64,000 nucleotides of DNA from an uncultured Lachnospiraceae bacterium (GCA_910588845.1 CAJURU010000007.1:78807-142806), one strand, 5' to 3'; shown: positions 43,530 to 54,392, counted from the stretch's first letter. Numbers and translations: made by a program. Notes: generated by a model not told the origin, from the sequence alone.

Positions 43530-45284
43530 CTATCCTTGCCAATACTTGGGCAAGTATTTTTTCAATATCGCAAACGGCGCCGGTCCCATCTTCATTAACG
43601 CCTGATGGAAACGGTAATTGCTGTAATCTTCACCGTACTTCTTCATTGCATATCCTTTTAAATTGAGAAATTCCAAATATCCGATATAATACTTGAGATA
43701 ATGTGCCGGTTCTTCCACAATCAGCTGATAAATTTCCTGAATCGCCTGTTTATCAACAATATTGTACCCCTGAAAAAAATCTATGGTGTCTCTCAGCGTC
43801 CAGCCATCGTAATGAATGCCCATATCCGCCGTCGCATAAAGGCTCAATAACGCCGACTGGTTTTTTTGCAGATAAGCAGCCACCTCTTTTTCCACATCAG
43901 AATAGTAAAAAGACTGCATTTCCACATAAGTTGCCCAGCCTTCGGCATAACCGCTGCTGCCAAAAAGGCTGCGGACCGGCGCAAGCCCGCTGCTGCGCTC
44001 CATAACATTCTGATACAAATGTCCCGGAAATCCCTCATGTGCAAGCGTTGTGTAAAGTTTGAGCTTTTCATCGCCTTTCGATTCATTGATATAAATACAA
44101 TTCTGGGAAATATCATCTATGGGCGGCGTCAAATAGAACGCGGGCGCCGTGTATTCCTCCAGGGAAGGATGGACAGACTTGAGCGTATAAGCCACCTGCG
44201 GAGCCTTGGGAAAATCTTTCTCCATCTTTACCTGTAAATCCTGCAAAATCAATTCCACATCTTCCGTGGGCAACTGATAATTGGCGCATTTCTGGCCGAT
44301 ATCGGGATTTTTCTGCGCCAATGCTTTCATATCCTCCATATCCTGCCCGCGCTGCTGCTCTGTCTGCTTTTGCATCTCTGTCACAGACAAATCAGAACCC
44401 GTAACGTCTGTTACCAGGCGGCAGTAATATTCCCTGCCCTTGGGCAAACCGCAAAGCCCGCCGCTGTTCTTTCCGCTGCCTTTTAAAGCCGCCACTTCGC
44501 CCGCCAGCACCCGGTATGCAGGAATCAACTTTTCCAGCACAAGCTGACGATTCTGCATGATATAAGCGTCCATCTGCTCTTGTGTGAGAACGTCAGACAT
44601 CTCCGCAATCCGGCTGTCAAATGTGGACAAAAGGTAGTTATTTTCCGGCTCTTCAGTAAAATTATTGCACTGCTGCACAATGTCATCCGCAGCAAAATCC
44701 GCCATAAATAATCCCTGCTGTGATTTTTTCTTTTCAAATTCTATAATCTGTGCAAAGAAATCCGGGGTTATGGATAGCAGCCCCAAATAATCCTTTATAT
44801 CCCGCTCATCATAAAACGTATACTCTGCCAGAAGTACCGGAAGCTGAGAAGTAAAACCCGTGCTGGGACGCAAAATTTCATCATAAAGATCAAATCCTGT
44901 TGCTGATAGTTCTTTGCTGATAAAATCTATCATTATATCGTACGTCATCTGCTGGGAAAGCGTAAGCTTACTTTTTTCAAACCCACGGAGTTTTTCCTTC
45001 CAATTTTCCAAGAGGACGGAAGTTTCCCCATTTTCATTTACTGAGATGCTTCCATATGTAATCGGATAATTCTCAATCCCATACTTTTCTGGATGGGCCA
45101 GGTTGTAATGCATATTCAATGTACTCGCAGCCACCTCTGAGCAGAAAATTTGATTCGTATACTCTGTAAATTCCTGCTGTTTGCCAGCGTTTTCCGCATT
45201 CTGCGGATTTCCCACGCACCCTGTCTCAAAACATAATAAAATAGACAAAAAGATGGGAACCAGCCTTAATAAAGTTTTTTTCAT
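43530..45284 (-). CDS. DUF885 family lipoprotein, putative metallopeptidase
   Basis: 584 residues from the ATG at 45284 (AGGGA 7 nt upstream; the GTG at 45299 is too close to its AGGAG). It has a signal peptide ending in the lipobox ETGC. The DUF885 hallmark LAHEGFPGHLYQN is an HExxxGH-like zinc site, and GYAEGWATYVE supplies a further glutamate. DUF885 proteins are thought to be secreted zinc peptidases. Transcription is from the opposite strand to its neighbours on both sides. Confidence 0.85.
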   Translation of the reverse strand: MKKTLLRLVPIFLSILLCFETGCVGNPQNAENAGKQQEFTEYTNQIFCSEVAASTLNMHYNLAHPEKYGIENYPITYGSISVNENGETSVLLENWKEKLRGFEKSKLTLSQQMTYDIMIDFISKELSATGFDLYDEILRPSTGFTSQLPVLLAEYTFYDERDIKDYLGLLSITPDFFAQIIEFEKKKSQQGLFMADFAADDIVQQCNNFTEEPENNYLLSTFDSRIAEMSDVLTQEQMDAYIMQNRQLVLEKLIPAYRVLAGEVAALKGSGKNSGGLCGLPKGREYYCRLVTDVTGSDLSVTEMQKQTEQQRGQDMEDMKALAQKNPDIGQKCANYQLPTEDVELILQDLQVKMEKDFPKAPQVAYTLKSVHPSLEEYTAPAFYLTPPIDDISQNCIYINESKGDEKLKLYTTLAHEGFPGHLYQNVMERSSGLAPVRSLFGSSGYAEGWATYVEMQSFYYSDVEKEVAAYLQKNQSALLSLYATADMGIHYDGWTLRDTIDFFQGYNIVDKQAIQEIYQLIVEEPAHYLKYYIGYLEFLNLKGYAMKKYGEDYSNYRFHQALMKMGPAPFAILKKYLPKYWQG

Positions 45285-45406
45285 AATAAATCCCTGCACT
45301 CCTGGGTATATTCTTTCTATATTTATGAAGATTGGGAAATGTTTATGAAAAAACAGTTTCCTTGCCTGAAAATGTTTGATAAAATGGTAAGGAAGGAGGG
45401 TCTGCC

Positions 45407-46804
45407 ATGGAAAACTTAAATAGCATCAACCTTGAAGAAATGGATTTTGTGGACATGGAATTGGAAGAAATACAGGAACTGGCGGAAAGCCTGCTCTCGG
45501 AACGAAAGTATTCCATGTTAAGACAAATGTTAGGCAATCTGAATGCGGCAGATATCGCTCTTTTGTTTGACGAAATCGACAAGAAAGAAATTCCTCTGCT
45601 CTACCGCCTGCTGCCCAAAGAAGAGGCCGCAGAGACTTTCACCTATATGAGCCGCGATATGCAGAAAACCTTAATCAATACATTGACTGACCGGGAACTG
45701 CGGGCCGTGATGGACGACATTTTTCTGGACGACACGGTGGACATGATTGAAGAGATGCCCGCAAATGTAGTCGCGCGTATTTTGCGCAATACCGATGAAG
45801 AAACCCGCAAAATGATCAACCAGGTGCTCAATTACCCCAAAGACAGCGCCGGAAGTTTGATGACGATTGAGTACGTCAATATCAAAAAGGATATGACTGT
45901 GGGAGAGGCAATCAGCCGTATCCGCCAGACTGCGGTGGACAAGGAGACGATCTACACCTGCTATGTCACAGAACACCGCAAACTAATCGGCATGGTATCT
46001 GTGAAGGATCTTTTGATGGCGGAAGATTCCATGCAGATTGAAGATATCATGGAGACGAATGTTATTTACACGGACACACATGAGGACAAAGAAGAAGTCG
46101 CTAAGATATTTAACAAGTATGATTTCATGGCCATTCCAGTCGTAGACCGGGAGGAACGCCTGGTGGGCATCGTCACATTCGACGACGCTATGGACGTTAT
46201 GCAGGAAGAGAATACTGAGGATATCACGAAAATGGCGGCTATGACGCCCACGGAAGACAGTTATTTCAATACCTCTGTCTTCTCCCACGCTAAGAGCAGG
46301 ATTGGCTGGCTGCTTGTGCTGATGCTCTCCGCTACTGTCAGTGGCTTCATCATCAACCATTACCAGGAGTCGTTCAAATTGTACCCTCTGCTGGTATCCT
46401 TTATACCCATGCTCAGCGGTACTGGCGGTAACTGCGGCTCCCAGAGCTCCACGTTAATGATCCGCGGTTTGTCTCTGGATGAAATCAAGTTCAAAGACAT
46501 TTTCCGTGTAATTTTCAAGGAATTCCGCATTGCTATTCTAGTCAGTATTGTGCTTGCCATTGTCAACGGCATTCGCATTTATATACAATACGGGGACATG
46601 CAGATGTCCTTGATTATTGCGCTTTCGCTTGTGGCTGTAGTTGTGCTCTCCAAATTTATCGGCTGCACGCTGCCGTTGGTTGCAGAACATATCCACCTTG
46701 ACCCGGCGTTGATGGCTGCGCCTTTGATTTCCACAATTGTAGATATCTGTTCTACGCTATTGTATTTTAAAATCGCAACGGTTGTGCTCCATATTTCCGT
46801 TTAG
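45407..46804 (+). CDS. mgtE: Magnesium transporter MgtE
   Basis: A 465-residue Mg2+ channel: N-terminal superhelical domain (about 20-135, RLLPKEEAAETF), paired CBS domains (about 140-265), then five membrane helices (about 300-465). The pore region SGTGGNCGSQSSTL is characteristic. The N-domain and CBS close the channel when cytosolic Mg2+ is high. The ribosome site GGAGGG is strong. It is a single gene. Confidence 0.95.
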   Translation: MENLNSINLEEMDFVDMELEEIQELAESLLSERKYSMLRQMLGNLNAADIALLFDEIDKKEIPLLYRLLPKEEAAETFTYMSRDMQKTLINTLTDRELRAVMDDIFLDDTVDMIEEMPANVVARILRNTDEETRKMINQVLNYPKDSAGSLMTIEYVNIKKDMTVGEAISRIRQTAVDKETIYTCYVTEHRKLIGMVSVKDLLMAEDSMQIEDIMETNVIYTDTHEDKEEVAKIFNKYDFMAIPVVDREERLVGIVTFDDAMDVMQEENTEDITKMAAMTPTEDSYFNTSVFSHAKSRIGWLLVLMLSATVSGFIINHYQESFKLYPLLVSFIPMLSGTGGNCGSQSSTLMIRGLSLDEIKFKDIFRVIFKEFRIAILVSIVLAIVNGIRIYIQYGDMQMSLIIALSLVAVVVLSKFIGCTLPLVAEHIHLDPALMAAPLISTIVDICSTLLYFKIATVVLHISV

Positions 46805-46908
46805 ATTAAGATGATGAGAGTATAGTAATTTATTTATGACAATTACCAGGATTCATTTTTACACTCTAATCCTGTTGGATAAATAATAATATAAGGGGGA
46901 AACAAAAG

Positions 46909-49900
46909 ATGATGACTGTAAGCAACAACCTTCTGGCGTTGAATGCCACAAACCAGCTGAAAACGAATGTAAACACCAAAGTAAAATCTATGGAAAAACT
47001 CTCTTCCGGTTACCGCATCAACAAGGCTGCGGATGATGCTGCCGGTCTCTCTATCTCTGAGAAAATGAGAAGCATGATAAGAGGGTTGGATCAGGGAACT
47101 AAAAATGTGCAAGACGGCGTCTCCTGGGTACAGACAGGGGACGGCGCATTAGACGACGCCCATGCCATTATGCACCGGATGACGGAACTGACGATCCAAT
47201 CCTTAAACGATACGAACACCGACGAAGACCGCATGGCTTTGGAACTGGAATTTGAGTCTCTGCAAAGTGAGCTGGACAGAATTGGCGGCACGACGACATT
47301 CAACACCAAACCTATTTTTGAAGAGCATGTAAGCCCCTATTACCAATGTGAAGGCAATATCAAATGGAATCCCCAGCAGCTCCATGTCATTTCAGCCGGC
47401 AGCAATGATTTATCTTTTACCTACCGGGTTACGGACGCTTCACCCCAGAAAACCGTTACTGTCACTGTGCCTCCGGGACAGTACACAACCCAGGAGCTTG
47501 TAGACGAAATTGAGTCCGCGTTGAGCGCCCTGCCGCCCACGGACGAAGATCTGGTGCTTGAGTTTACACCGGAAGGTACATGTAATGCCACGGTTGAAGG
47601 AGGAACGGCCATTGATTCTGTCTCAGGAGGCCTCTCGTACCTTTTGAATAAAGTATACGCCGGCAGCAGTTTGGGCGCGCTTATCGGGACTACAGAGTTT
47701 CCCAGGGAGGACAGCAAATTATTTGTAGCGAAAGACAAAAACGACACTATGACCTTCACCATTGAAGATTTCTCCGGAAACAGCACGACAAAGACCATCA
47801 CGCTGCCCCAAGGCGCTTACACAAAAGATCAGTTAATCGACATCATTAACGACCAGCTAAAAGACACTACGGTAAAAGCCGTCTCTAAAGGAACCGGCAT
47901 AAAACTACAGAGCGATGACTCAATTGTTACAGGCTTTAAGGGAAACATGTTCCAAATTGACGATAAAGGCGGAACTGTCTATGACTCTGTATTTTATGAC
48001 AATACGAAGTACGGCTCTGTCGATAAAACAGCCGCAACCTTTGCCGGCGGTTATGTACTGCCCACATTTTATAAGGATGAAGAACATCAATTTTTTGAGA
48101 TAAACAGCGCCAACAATACGCTCATTTTACAGCCAAACGATAGCGAGAATCCTGTGACGCTTACCATTCCTGACGGAAGGTATAGCATCGCGGATATGGA
48201 AGACTGGCTCAACCAGGCGTTTCAAGCCAACAACCTTGATGTCACTGCCATAGCAAAGGAAAAAAATAATTACCAGGGGCTTTTTTTGCAATCAGGCCTC
48301 ACAGGATTGGACAGCCGTATCAATTTAGATAAAACCAGCAGCGCTTACAATACCTTATTTGTTACCAGGCAATACAATACATACGGCCCCAGTGTTGACC
48401 CTACAAATGAAACAACACCCAACAAAGAAGCAATTTATAAGGCGTCTAAGGACTTGTCGGTTATTTCTCCCACTTCGCCCTTAGAAATTAAGGCCGGCGT
48501 CAATGATTCCTTTACCATCAACATTAATGGCACAGCCTCCACCATCACACTGAGTGCAAAAACATATACAGACATGCAGTCGCTCGTCGATGAAGTGAAC
48601 GATCGTCTCAACGGCAGTTCGGCAACGGCCGCCTACAAAGGCAAAACGACAGTCTGGCATGAGGACGGTAAGATTCGCATAGGCGGAGTACCCTCAGAAA
48701 AAGTAGACTCCATCCGCATTTCAGCAAATGGAAACAATATGGGTTATAATGATATTTTTGTGGGTTACAAGGAATATACCCTGCCGGACAAAACACATGT
48801 CGGCTCTGTGACCCTGGACACACCGTTTGACGGCAATATTGATTCTTCCCAAAGCAATATGACGGTGGTTGTGGACAACAAGACCCATAATGTCACCCTG
48901 CCAACCGGGCCAAACGTTTCAAAGGACGATATCATCAATGCCATTGAATCCCAGATACCGCCTGAAATTATCGAGAATAAATGTCCCCGCACAAGCGCCA
49001 CAGGGACTTCCGGCGACCAGAATTTCTCTACCACAGCCTTTGGCAAAAATGAAAATCCGGTTTCCTGGAACGATTCGAGCACCGGCTCTTCCTATAAACC
49101 GGAAGGAGTTGTTGATTTTGTCACAAACACACCGGCGAAACTCACCATAGGACCGCAATTGAAAGACAACATGCATGTCGGTTCCGGCAACAATGAGATC
49201 CGCCTGACTTTAAACGGTACTGCCAAAACGTTGAAATTAGATGATGGGGATTATGATCCAGCCTCCCTGGCAGAACATCTGCAAAAGAAAATTGACGAGA
49301 CGTTTGGTGAAGGACTTGGCGGCGCCCTTGTAACTCTTGATGGAAACCAGCTTGTCCTGGAATCCCGGCTGCCCGAACCGGAATATATGGACGCAAGAAA
49401 GACCTCCATCAGTTGTTCCACCAGCACCAGCAGCTTTCTGAGAGACCTTAACACGGAAAAACACCCGGCAGAGTGGACGAGCAAGCTGCCTCTCTCTTCC
49501 GATATCAATATTGACAACACGAACCGCACCTTTGAATTTCAATTAACGCAAAAAGGCAACACGGTAACGATCCCTGTAAGCCTGACACCGGGACATTATA
49601 ACTCATCTTCTATTATTACAGAATTTAACCGCCAGCTCAACGGCACCGGCGTAACAGCTTCCCTTTCCTCAGGCAAGCTGATGCTTACCTCGGACGCAAT
49701 GGGAAGCGACGTCTACATAAGTTACAACACCAAAAAGGGAGGCTCCTCTGTGGAAGCGCTGTTTGGCAGCATGACAGCAGAAAAACCCGCCCAGGCAGTC
49801 GTCAACCAGAAGACGGAATCACCGATCGTTATTACAGAAGGATCATCCGACATTTTTACTATTTTTGTCAATGGCAAAAACCATACGATTACCTTAGACA

Positions 49901-51774
49901 AAGGAAGCTATGACCGCAACAGCTTTGTCAAAATGCTCAACCAGAAATTCACAGACAACGGTATAGACTTAAAAGCCTATGTTTCCGGGAATAAATTAGG
50001 GTTCCAGACAGTAGCCGCCAAAGGCACGTCGGCATCCTTCATTCTCAATTATGATACCGGAGGCACCTCCATGAAATCCATTTTCGGCGTTACGGAACTC
50101 TCCGGCATTAAGGCAGATTTTACGCCCGATGGTAAGCTTCATCTCTCCTCCACTGGCTCCGGCAGTAATATCAAAGTACCGGCAGCAAACGGAGGACCCT
50201 TCCAGCCCCAAACGGAGTGGAGAGCCGTCAATCCGACTTATACAAACGGCTACCATTCCAAGAAATACAGCAGCATACAGGGCCAGCCTCTGTCCGGAGA
50301 TATCGAGATTAATGAATGGAACAGTAACTTAACCTTTAATTTCCGCAATGAAGATACTACAGAACAGGTAACCATTAATATTCCTGCCAATACCTACACC
50401 TTCGCAGAATTACAGGCTAAATTGCAGGCTCTGGTAAACAACGAAGTAGGCGGCAACGGTAAGATAGACGTCATCGTAAACAGCAGCGGCGTGCGTTTCC
50501 AGGCTGTGGAAACAGGCAGCAAATATCAATTTGGCGCTCCTAAGGGAGGCTTTGCCGATAAGGTCTTAGGCCGTTGCAAAGAGATAACGAAAAACCAGGA
50601 TACCACCAATAAAGATGGCACGCAGACCGTCACCCCCGCCTTCATTGTTGGGCGCAAAGACGTCAAAAATGAAGGCGCTGAAATCCGCAAAGGTTTTAGT
50701 GATCAGCTATCTTTAGACTTAACAATTTACAATGATAAATCAAATCCTCCCATTAACAAAATGTATTCTATAAGCGTAACCTTGGACGAAGGAAAATACT
50801 CTGGTAACGAATTGCAAAAACATCTTCAGGAAAAAATTAACGATGAGCTCAAGAGAATAGGCTTGGAAGAAAACACGGTTGTGGTAGGGCTTGGCAATAT
50901 TACCACCGGCGTTCAGAATGCCAACGACCACAACGCTATAAATTTCAGTCTGCCGCAATCAGACGATAAAGTTAAAATGCCGGAAAATGCCAAATATATC
51001 ATAGACGGCATTAAGGGCAACGCCGCATTTGAAATCTTCTATCAGACAGATGGTAAACTTATTCCTTCTTTTATTGTGGGAACGAAAGACATCTCTGGCG
51101 GATTGACACTGAAACCGGAAGATACTGATTTTTCATTGGAAGTAGACGGCACTCCCTATACGCTCAAATTAAACGAAGGGGAATACCCTACGCCTGACGA
51201 TATTCTTGACGAAGTAAACCGCGCGTTGAGCGCTGCGGGCGCTCCCCTGATCGCTCAAATGGAAGACAATTACCTGAAAATCTCCCATAAACAGCCGGGT
51301 GAACATATAATTGATAACATACAGGGAGGCTCCAGGGACGCCCTGTTCTACTCGGAAAAGGGAAATAAAGAGGAAAAACCTCCCTTCTACATCAAGCCCA
51401 ACAGCATAAAGGACGACCATATCGCCCTTACCCGGCACAGATTTAGCACTGCCTACCTGAAAATTAATTCCGTCTGCATTTCCAAGCCAAAATATGCAGA
51501 AAAAGCTTTGGAAAGGTTGAGCGCTGCACTGGCAATGACTTCTGAGATACGCAGTGATTTCGGCGCTACCCAAAACCGCCTGGAATATGCATCCAACAAC
51601 AACCGGAACATCGCAGAAAATACACAGCAATCAGAATCCCGCATCAGGGATGCCGATATGGCGGAAGAAATGGTACGGTATGCAAACTCTAACATTTTAC
51701 AACAGGCAAGCGAAGCTATTTTAGCACAAGCCAACCAGCAGCCACAGGGAATTTTAAACCTCTTCTCTGCATAA
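46909..51774 (+). CDS. Giant flagellin with about eleven FlaIN-like insert repeats
   Basis: 1,621 residues. Residues 1-145 are a normal flagellin D0/D1 N-terminus (SNNLLALNATNQL, LSSGYRINKAADDAAGLSIS); the last ~90 are the C-terminal D1/D0 (RIRDADMAEEMVRYANSNIL). Between them lie about eleven degenerate modules of 80-140 residues. Each follows the pattern F-x-I-x-VNGT-x-x-TITL-x-x-GxYs-x-x-x-LVDEIN-x-x-L then a short hydrophobic strand, resembling flagellin-IN/hook motifs. Typical flagellins have 270-550 residues. The modules would form large outer domains on the filament. AGGGGG precedes the ATG; no sigma-28 promoter was recognised. Expression as a single large filament subunit is inferred. 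Confidence 0.9.
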   Translation: MMTVSNNLLALNATNQLKTNVNTKVKSMEKLSSGYRINKAADDAAGLSISEKMRSMIRGLDQGTKNVQDGVSWVQTGDGALDDAHAIMHRMTELTIQSLNDTNTDEDRMALELEFESLQSELDRIGGTTTFNTKPIFEEHVSPYYQCEGNIKWNPQQLHVISAGSNDLSFTYRVTDASPQKTVTVTVPPGQYTTQELVDEIESALSALPPTDEDLVLEFTPEGTCNATVEGGTAIDSVSGGLSYLLNKVYAGSSLGALIGTTEFPREDSKLFVAKDKNDTMTFTIEDFSGNSTTKTITLPQGAYTKDQLIDIINDQLKDTTVKAVSKGTGIKLQSDDSIVTGFKGNMFQIDDKGGTVYDSVFYDNTKYGSVDKTAATFAGGYVLPTFYKDEEHQFFEINSANNTLILQPNDSENPVTLTIPDGRYSIADMEDWLNQAFQANNLDVTAIAKEKNNYQGLFLQSGLTGLDSRINLDKTSSAYNTLFVTRQYNTYGPSVDPTNETTPNKEAIYKASKDLSVISPTSPLEIKAGVNDSFTININGTASTITLSAKTYTDMQSLVDEVNDRLNGSSATAAYKGKTTVWHEDGKIRIGGVPSEKVDSIRISANGNNMGYNDIFVGYKEYTLPDKTHVGSVTLDTPFDGNIDSSQSNMTVVVDNKTHNVTLPTGPNVSKDDIINAIESQIPPEIIENKCPRTSATGTSGDQNFSTTAFGKNENPVSWNDSSTGSSYKPEGVVDFVTNTPAKLTIGPQLKDNMHVGSGNNEIRLTLNGTAKTLKLDDGDYDPASLAEHLQKKIDETFGEGLGGALVTLDGNQLVLESRLPEPEYMDARKTSISCSTSTSSFLRDLNTEKHPAEWTSKLPLSSDINIDNTNRTFEFQLTQKGNTVTIPVSLTPGHYNSSSIITEFNRQLNGTGVTASLSSGKLMLTSDAMGSDVYISYNTKKGGSSVEALFGSMTAEKPAQAVVNQKTESPIVITEGSSDIFTIFVNGKNHTITLDKGSYDRNSFVKMLNQKFTDNGIDLKAYVSGNKLGFQTVAAKGTSASFILNYDTGGTSMKSIFGVTELSGIKADFTPDGKLHLSSTGSGSNIKVPAANGGPFQPQTEWRAVNPTYTNGYHSKKYSSIQGQPLSGDIEINEWNSNLTFNFRNEDTTEQVTINIPANTYTFAELQAKLQALVNNEVGGNGKIDVIVNSSGVRFQAVETGSKYQFGAPKGGFADKVLGRCKEITKNQDTTNKDGTQTVTPAFIVGRKDVKNEGAEIRKGFSDQLSLDLTIYNDKSNPPINKMYSISVTLDEGKYSGNELQKHLQEKINDELKRIGLEENTVVVGLGNITTGVQNANDHNAINFSLPQSDDKVKMPENAKYIIDGIKGNAAFEIFYQTDGKLIPSFIVGTKDISGGLTLKPEDTDFSLEVDGTPYTLKLNEGEYPTPDDILDEVNRALSAAGAPLIAQMEDNYLKISHKQPGEHIIDNIQGGSRDALFYSEKGNKEEKPPFYIKPNSIKDDHIALTRHRFSTAYLKINSVCISKPKYAEKALERLSAALAMTSEIRSDFGATQNRLEYASNNNRNIAENTQQSESRIRDADMAEEMVRYANSNILQQASEAILAQANQQPQGILNLFSA

Positions 51775-51806
51775 AATGAAACAACTGTAACTATGGAAGT
51801 GATTTT

Positions 51807-52424
51807 ATGCTCAATTACTTATGGGGTTTTATGATTGTCATTGGTATTCTCTACGCCGCCTTTACCGGCAATCTTCCCGCTGTCACAAACGCAGCCCTGG
51901 ATTCCTCCAAAGAGGCCGTCACCCTCTGTATCACGATGATGGGGGTGATGTCCCTCTGGGTAGGATTGATGCGTATTGCTGAAAACTGCGGGATTATCCG
52001 CGCAGCCGCGCGAATGCTCAACCCTCTATTACGTTTCATGTTCCCCAACATCCCTAAGGAGCACAAGGCAAATGAATACATTTCCACCAATATCATTGCC
52101 AATGTCTTCGGCCTGGGATGGGCGGCAACGCCCGCCGGCTTAAAGGCTATGGAATCTATGGGAGAATTGAACAACCACAGCAAAGTGGCAAGCAAGGAAA
52201 TGTGCACCTTCCTGATTCTCAATGTCTCCTCCTTCCAACTAATTCCGGTCAATATGATTGCTTACCGCAGCCAATATGGCTCGACAAACCCCGCCTCCAT
52301 TTTGGGCCCGGCCATGATTGCCACCTTCTTTTCCACACTCGCCGGCATTGTATTTGCCAAAGTGATGGCATGCCTGCCAGAAAAACAGTCTTACATATCC
52401 GATAAAAAAGGAGGACGCCTATGA
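51807..52424 (+). CDS. spmA: Spore maturation protein A
   Basis: A 205-residue membrane protein with a nucleoside-recognition (Gate) domain: MLNYLWGFMIVIGILYAAFTG at the start, AKEAVTLCITMMGVMSLW-like helices, and NVSSFQLIPVNMIAYRS. SpmA and SpmB are needed for spore-core dehydration in Bacillus and Clostridium. The ATGA overlap with spmB indicates coupling. It lies 32 bp after the flagellin gene, a fusion of unrelated units rather than an operon. Confidence 0.93.
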   Translation: MLNYLWGFMIVIGILYAAFTGNLPAVTNAALDSSKEAVTLCITMMGVMSLWVGLMRIAENCGIIRAAARMLNPLLRFMFPNIPKEHKANEYISTNIIANVFGLGWAATPAGLKAMESMGELNNHSKVASKEMCTFLILNVSSFQLIPVNMIAYRSQYGSTNPASILGPAMIATFFSTLAGIVFAKVMACLPEKQSYISDKKGGRL

Positions 52425-52939
52425 ATATCCTCCTTTTTTTATCTGATGCTATGATCCCAATATTAATTTTTTCCATTGTCGGCTATGGGCTTATCAACCA
52501 TCATTCCATCTATGATGATTTTATCAAAGGAGCGACAGACGGTTTTCACACGGTTATCGGTATCATGCCTACCTTGATTGGATTGATGGTAGGCGTAGGA
52601 ATTCTGCGCGCCTCAGGATTTTTGGACCTCCTGTCCTCCATGCTTGGCGTGATAACGGAACCGCTGCATTTTCCGGCAGAACTGGTACCGGTTTCCATCG
52701 TAAAAATGTTCTCCTCCTCGGCCGCCACCGGCCTGGTTCTGGATATTTTCAAGCAATACGGGCCGGATTCCCTCTATGGCACTATAACCTCTATTATGAT
52801 GAGCTGCACGGAAACTATTTTTTATACCATGAGTATTTATTTCATGACTGCCAAAGTGCAAAAAACACGCTACACACTTGCCGGAGCTCTTTTCACAACC
52901 TTGATCGGGACAATTGCCAGCGTTATTTTAGCCACATAA
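52421..52939 (+). CDS. spmB: Spore maturation protein B
   Basis: A 172-residue membrane protein of the Gate family (GATDGFHTVIGIMPTLIGLM ... FPAELVPVSIVKMFSSSAATG ... SCTETIFYTMSIYF). It partners SpmA in spore maturation. It ends 7 bp before the stop of the convergent symporter gene, leaving no room for a terminator. Confidence 0.93.
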   Translation: MNILLFLSDAMIPILIFSIVGYGLINHHSIYDDFIKGATDGFHTVIGIMPTLIGLMVGVGILRASGFLDLLSSMLGVITEPLHFPAELVPVSIVKMFSSSAATGLVLDIFKQYGPDSLYGTITSIMMSCTETIFYTMSIYFMTAKVQKTRYTLAGALFTTLIGTIASVILAT

Positions 52940-52946
52940 GCCGCTC

Positions 52947-54344
52947 TTATAAGTTCTGCTTTGCAAGATATTGTTTTGTCTCTGCAACTATAACACTGCT
53001 CAATAATACAATTGCAATCAGGTTGGGAACCGCCATCAATCCGTTAAAAATATCGGCAATTGTCCATACGGCGGAGACCGTCATAAACGGCCCGATAAAC
53101 ACACAGATTATGTACAACCGGCGGTATGCTTTTATAACATGCCGCCTTCCTCCGGTGAGATATTCCAGACACTTTTCACTGTAATAATTCCATCCTAAGA
53201 TCGTGGTAAAAGCAAAACACACAAGACATACCATCAAAAGAAAAGACGATACCTCCGGCTCAAAGGGAAGCCCCGCCTGAAATGCCCTGGTTGTCACCGC
53301 CACACCGTCAAGCCCAATATTCCATGTTCCGGTAATCACAATCGCAAGTCCTGTCATCGTACAGATAATTACTGTGTCGATTACTGTGCCCAGCATGGAC
53401 ACCAGCCCTTGTGCCGCCGGTTCATTTGTCCGTACGGCTGCGGCGGCAATCGGTGCGCTGCCCAGACCTGCTTCGTTGGAAAAAACGCCTCTGGCAACTC
53501 CTTTCTGCACGGCAATCATCATTGCTCCCAGCGCACCGCCGGCCGCGGCGTCTAAGCCAAATGCACTGCGAACGATCACCGTCAAAGCCGCAGGAATTTG
53601 CTTATAATGAAAGACAAGAATCAGGGCCGTTGCTGTAACGTATGTTACCGCCATAAACGGCACAAGCACCTGCGCTACCCCGGAAATACGCTGTAATCCG
53701 CCAATCAATACAAGCGCCACACAGACAGTCAGCACAAGGCCGGATATAATAACGCTCCAGGAATACTCTCTACCAAAAAAATTTACAGTGCATTGATTCT
53801 GTGGGTCAAAAAATTGATTGACTGCCCCGGTAATGCCATTAATCTGTGTAAAGGTGCCGATTCCCAACAATCCTGCGCACAAACCAGAAAATGCAAAGCA
53901 TTTGCCCAGCCATTTCCAGTTTCTGCCCATTCCGTGCTCTATATAACAAAACGGCCCCCCGACAATATGTCCATCTTTTGCCATTACACGGTATTTGACT
54001 GCCAAAAGACATTCCGAATACTTGGTCGCTGTGCCGACAATTGCTGCCGCCACCATCCAGAATAAGGCGCCTGGACCGCCTGCCACCAAGGCTGTGGCAA
54101 CTCCCACAATATTTCCCGTACCAATTGTTGCCGATAACGCCGTACATAGAGAAGCAAACGGCGTCACCTCCCCACTTTCCTGCGCTTTCTCATTCGTAAT
54201 GAGATTTCTTACAGCAAGAGGAAGATGCCTTACCTGAAGTCCTCGCAGGCGGATTGTCATAAAAACGCCTACCAATAATATTAACGCAATCAGCGGAACT
54301 CCCCAGACAAGGTCATCAATCCTCTTCAACAGAATTTCCGGCAA
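52947..54344 (-). CDS. Alanine/glycine:sodium symporter, AGCS family
   Basis: A 465-residue, ~11-helix transporter. AGCS signatures are visible: GTGNIVGVATALVAGGPGALFWM and GVFSNEAGLGSAPIAAAA. It imports alanine or glycine with Na+. The start is TTG about 10 nt after GGGGAGG. Single gene; no regulator adjacent. Confidence 0.9.
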   Translation of the reverse strand: MPEILLKRIDDLVWGVPLIALILLVGVFMTIRLRGLQVRHLPLAVRNLITNEKAQESGEVTPFASLCTALSATIGTGNIVGVATALVAGGPGALFWMVAAAIVGTATKYSECLLAVKYRVMAKDGHIVGGPFCYIEHGMGRNWKWLGKCFAFSGLCAGLLGIGTFTQINGITGAVNQFFDPQNQCTVNFFGREYSWSVIISGLVLTVCVALVLIGGLQRISGVAQVLVPFMAVTYVTATALILVFHYKQIPAALTVIVRSAFGLDAAAGGALGAMMIAVQKGVARGVFSNEAGLGSAPIAAAAVRTNEPAAQGLVSMLGTVIDTVIICTMTGLAIVITGTWNIGLDGVAVTTRAFQAGLPFEPEVSSFLLMVCLVCFAFTTILGWNYYSEKCLEYLTGGRRHVIKAYRRLYIICVFIGPFMTVSAVWTIADIFNGLMAVPNLIAIVLLSSVIVAETKQYLAKQNL

Positions 54345-54392
54345 TACGTTTGTCCTCCCCTTACTATTTATATTATTTCGTTATCTTATCTA

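Noticed and set aside
46805..46908. Sigma-28 flagellar promoter before the giant flagellin
   Set aside because: No TAAA/GCCGATAA-like pair at suitable spacing could be read; only a CAGGATT/AATCCTG hairpin is visible.
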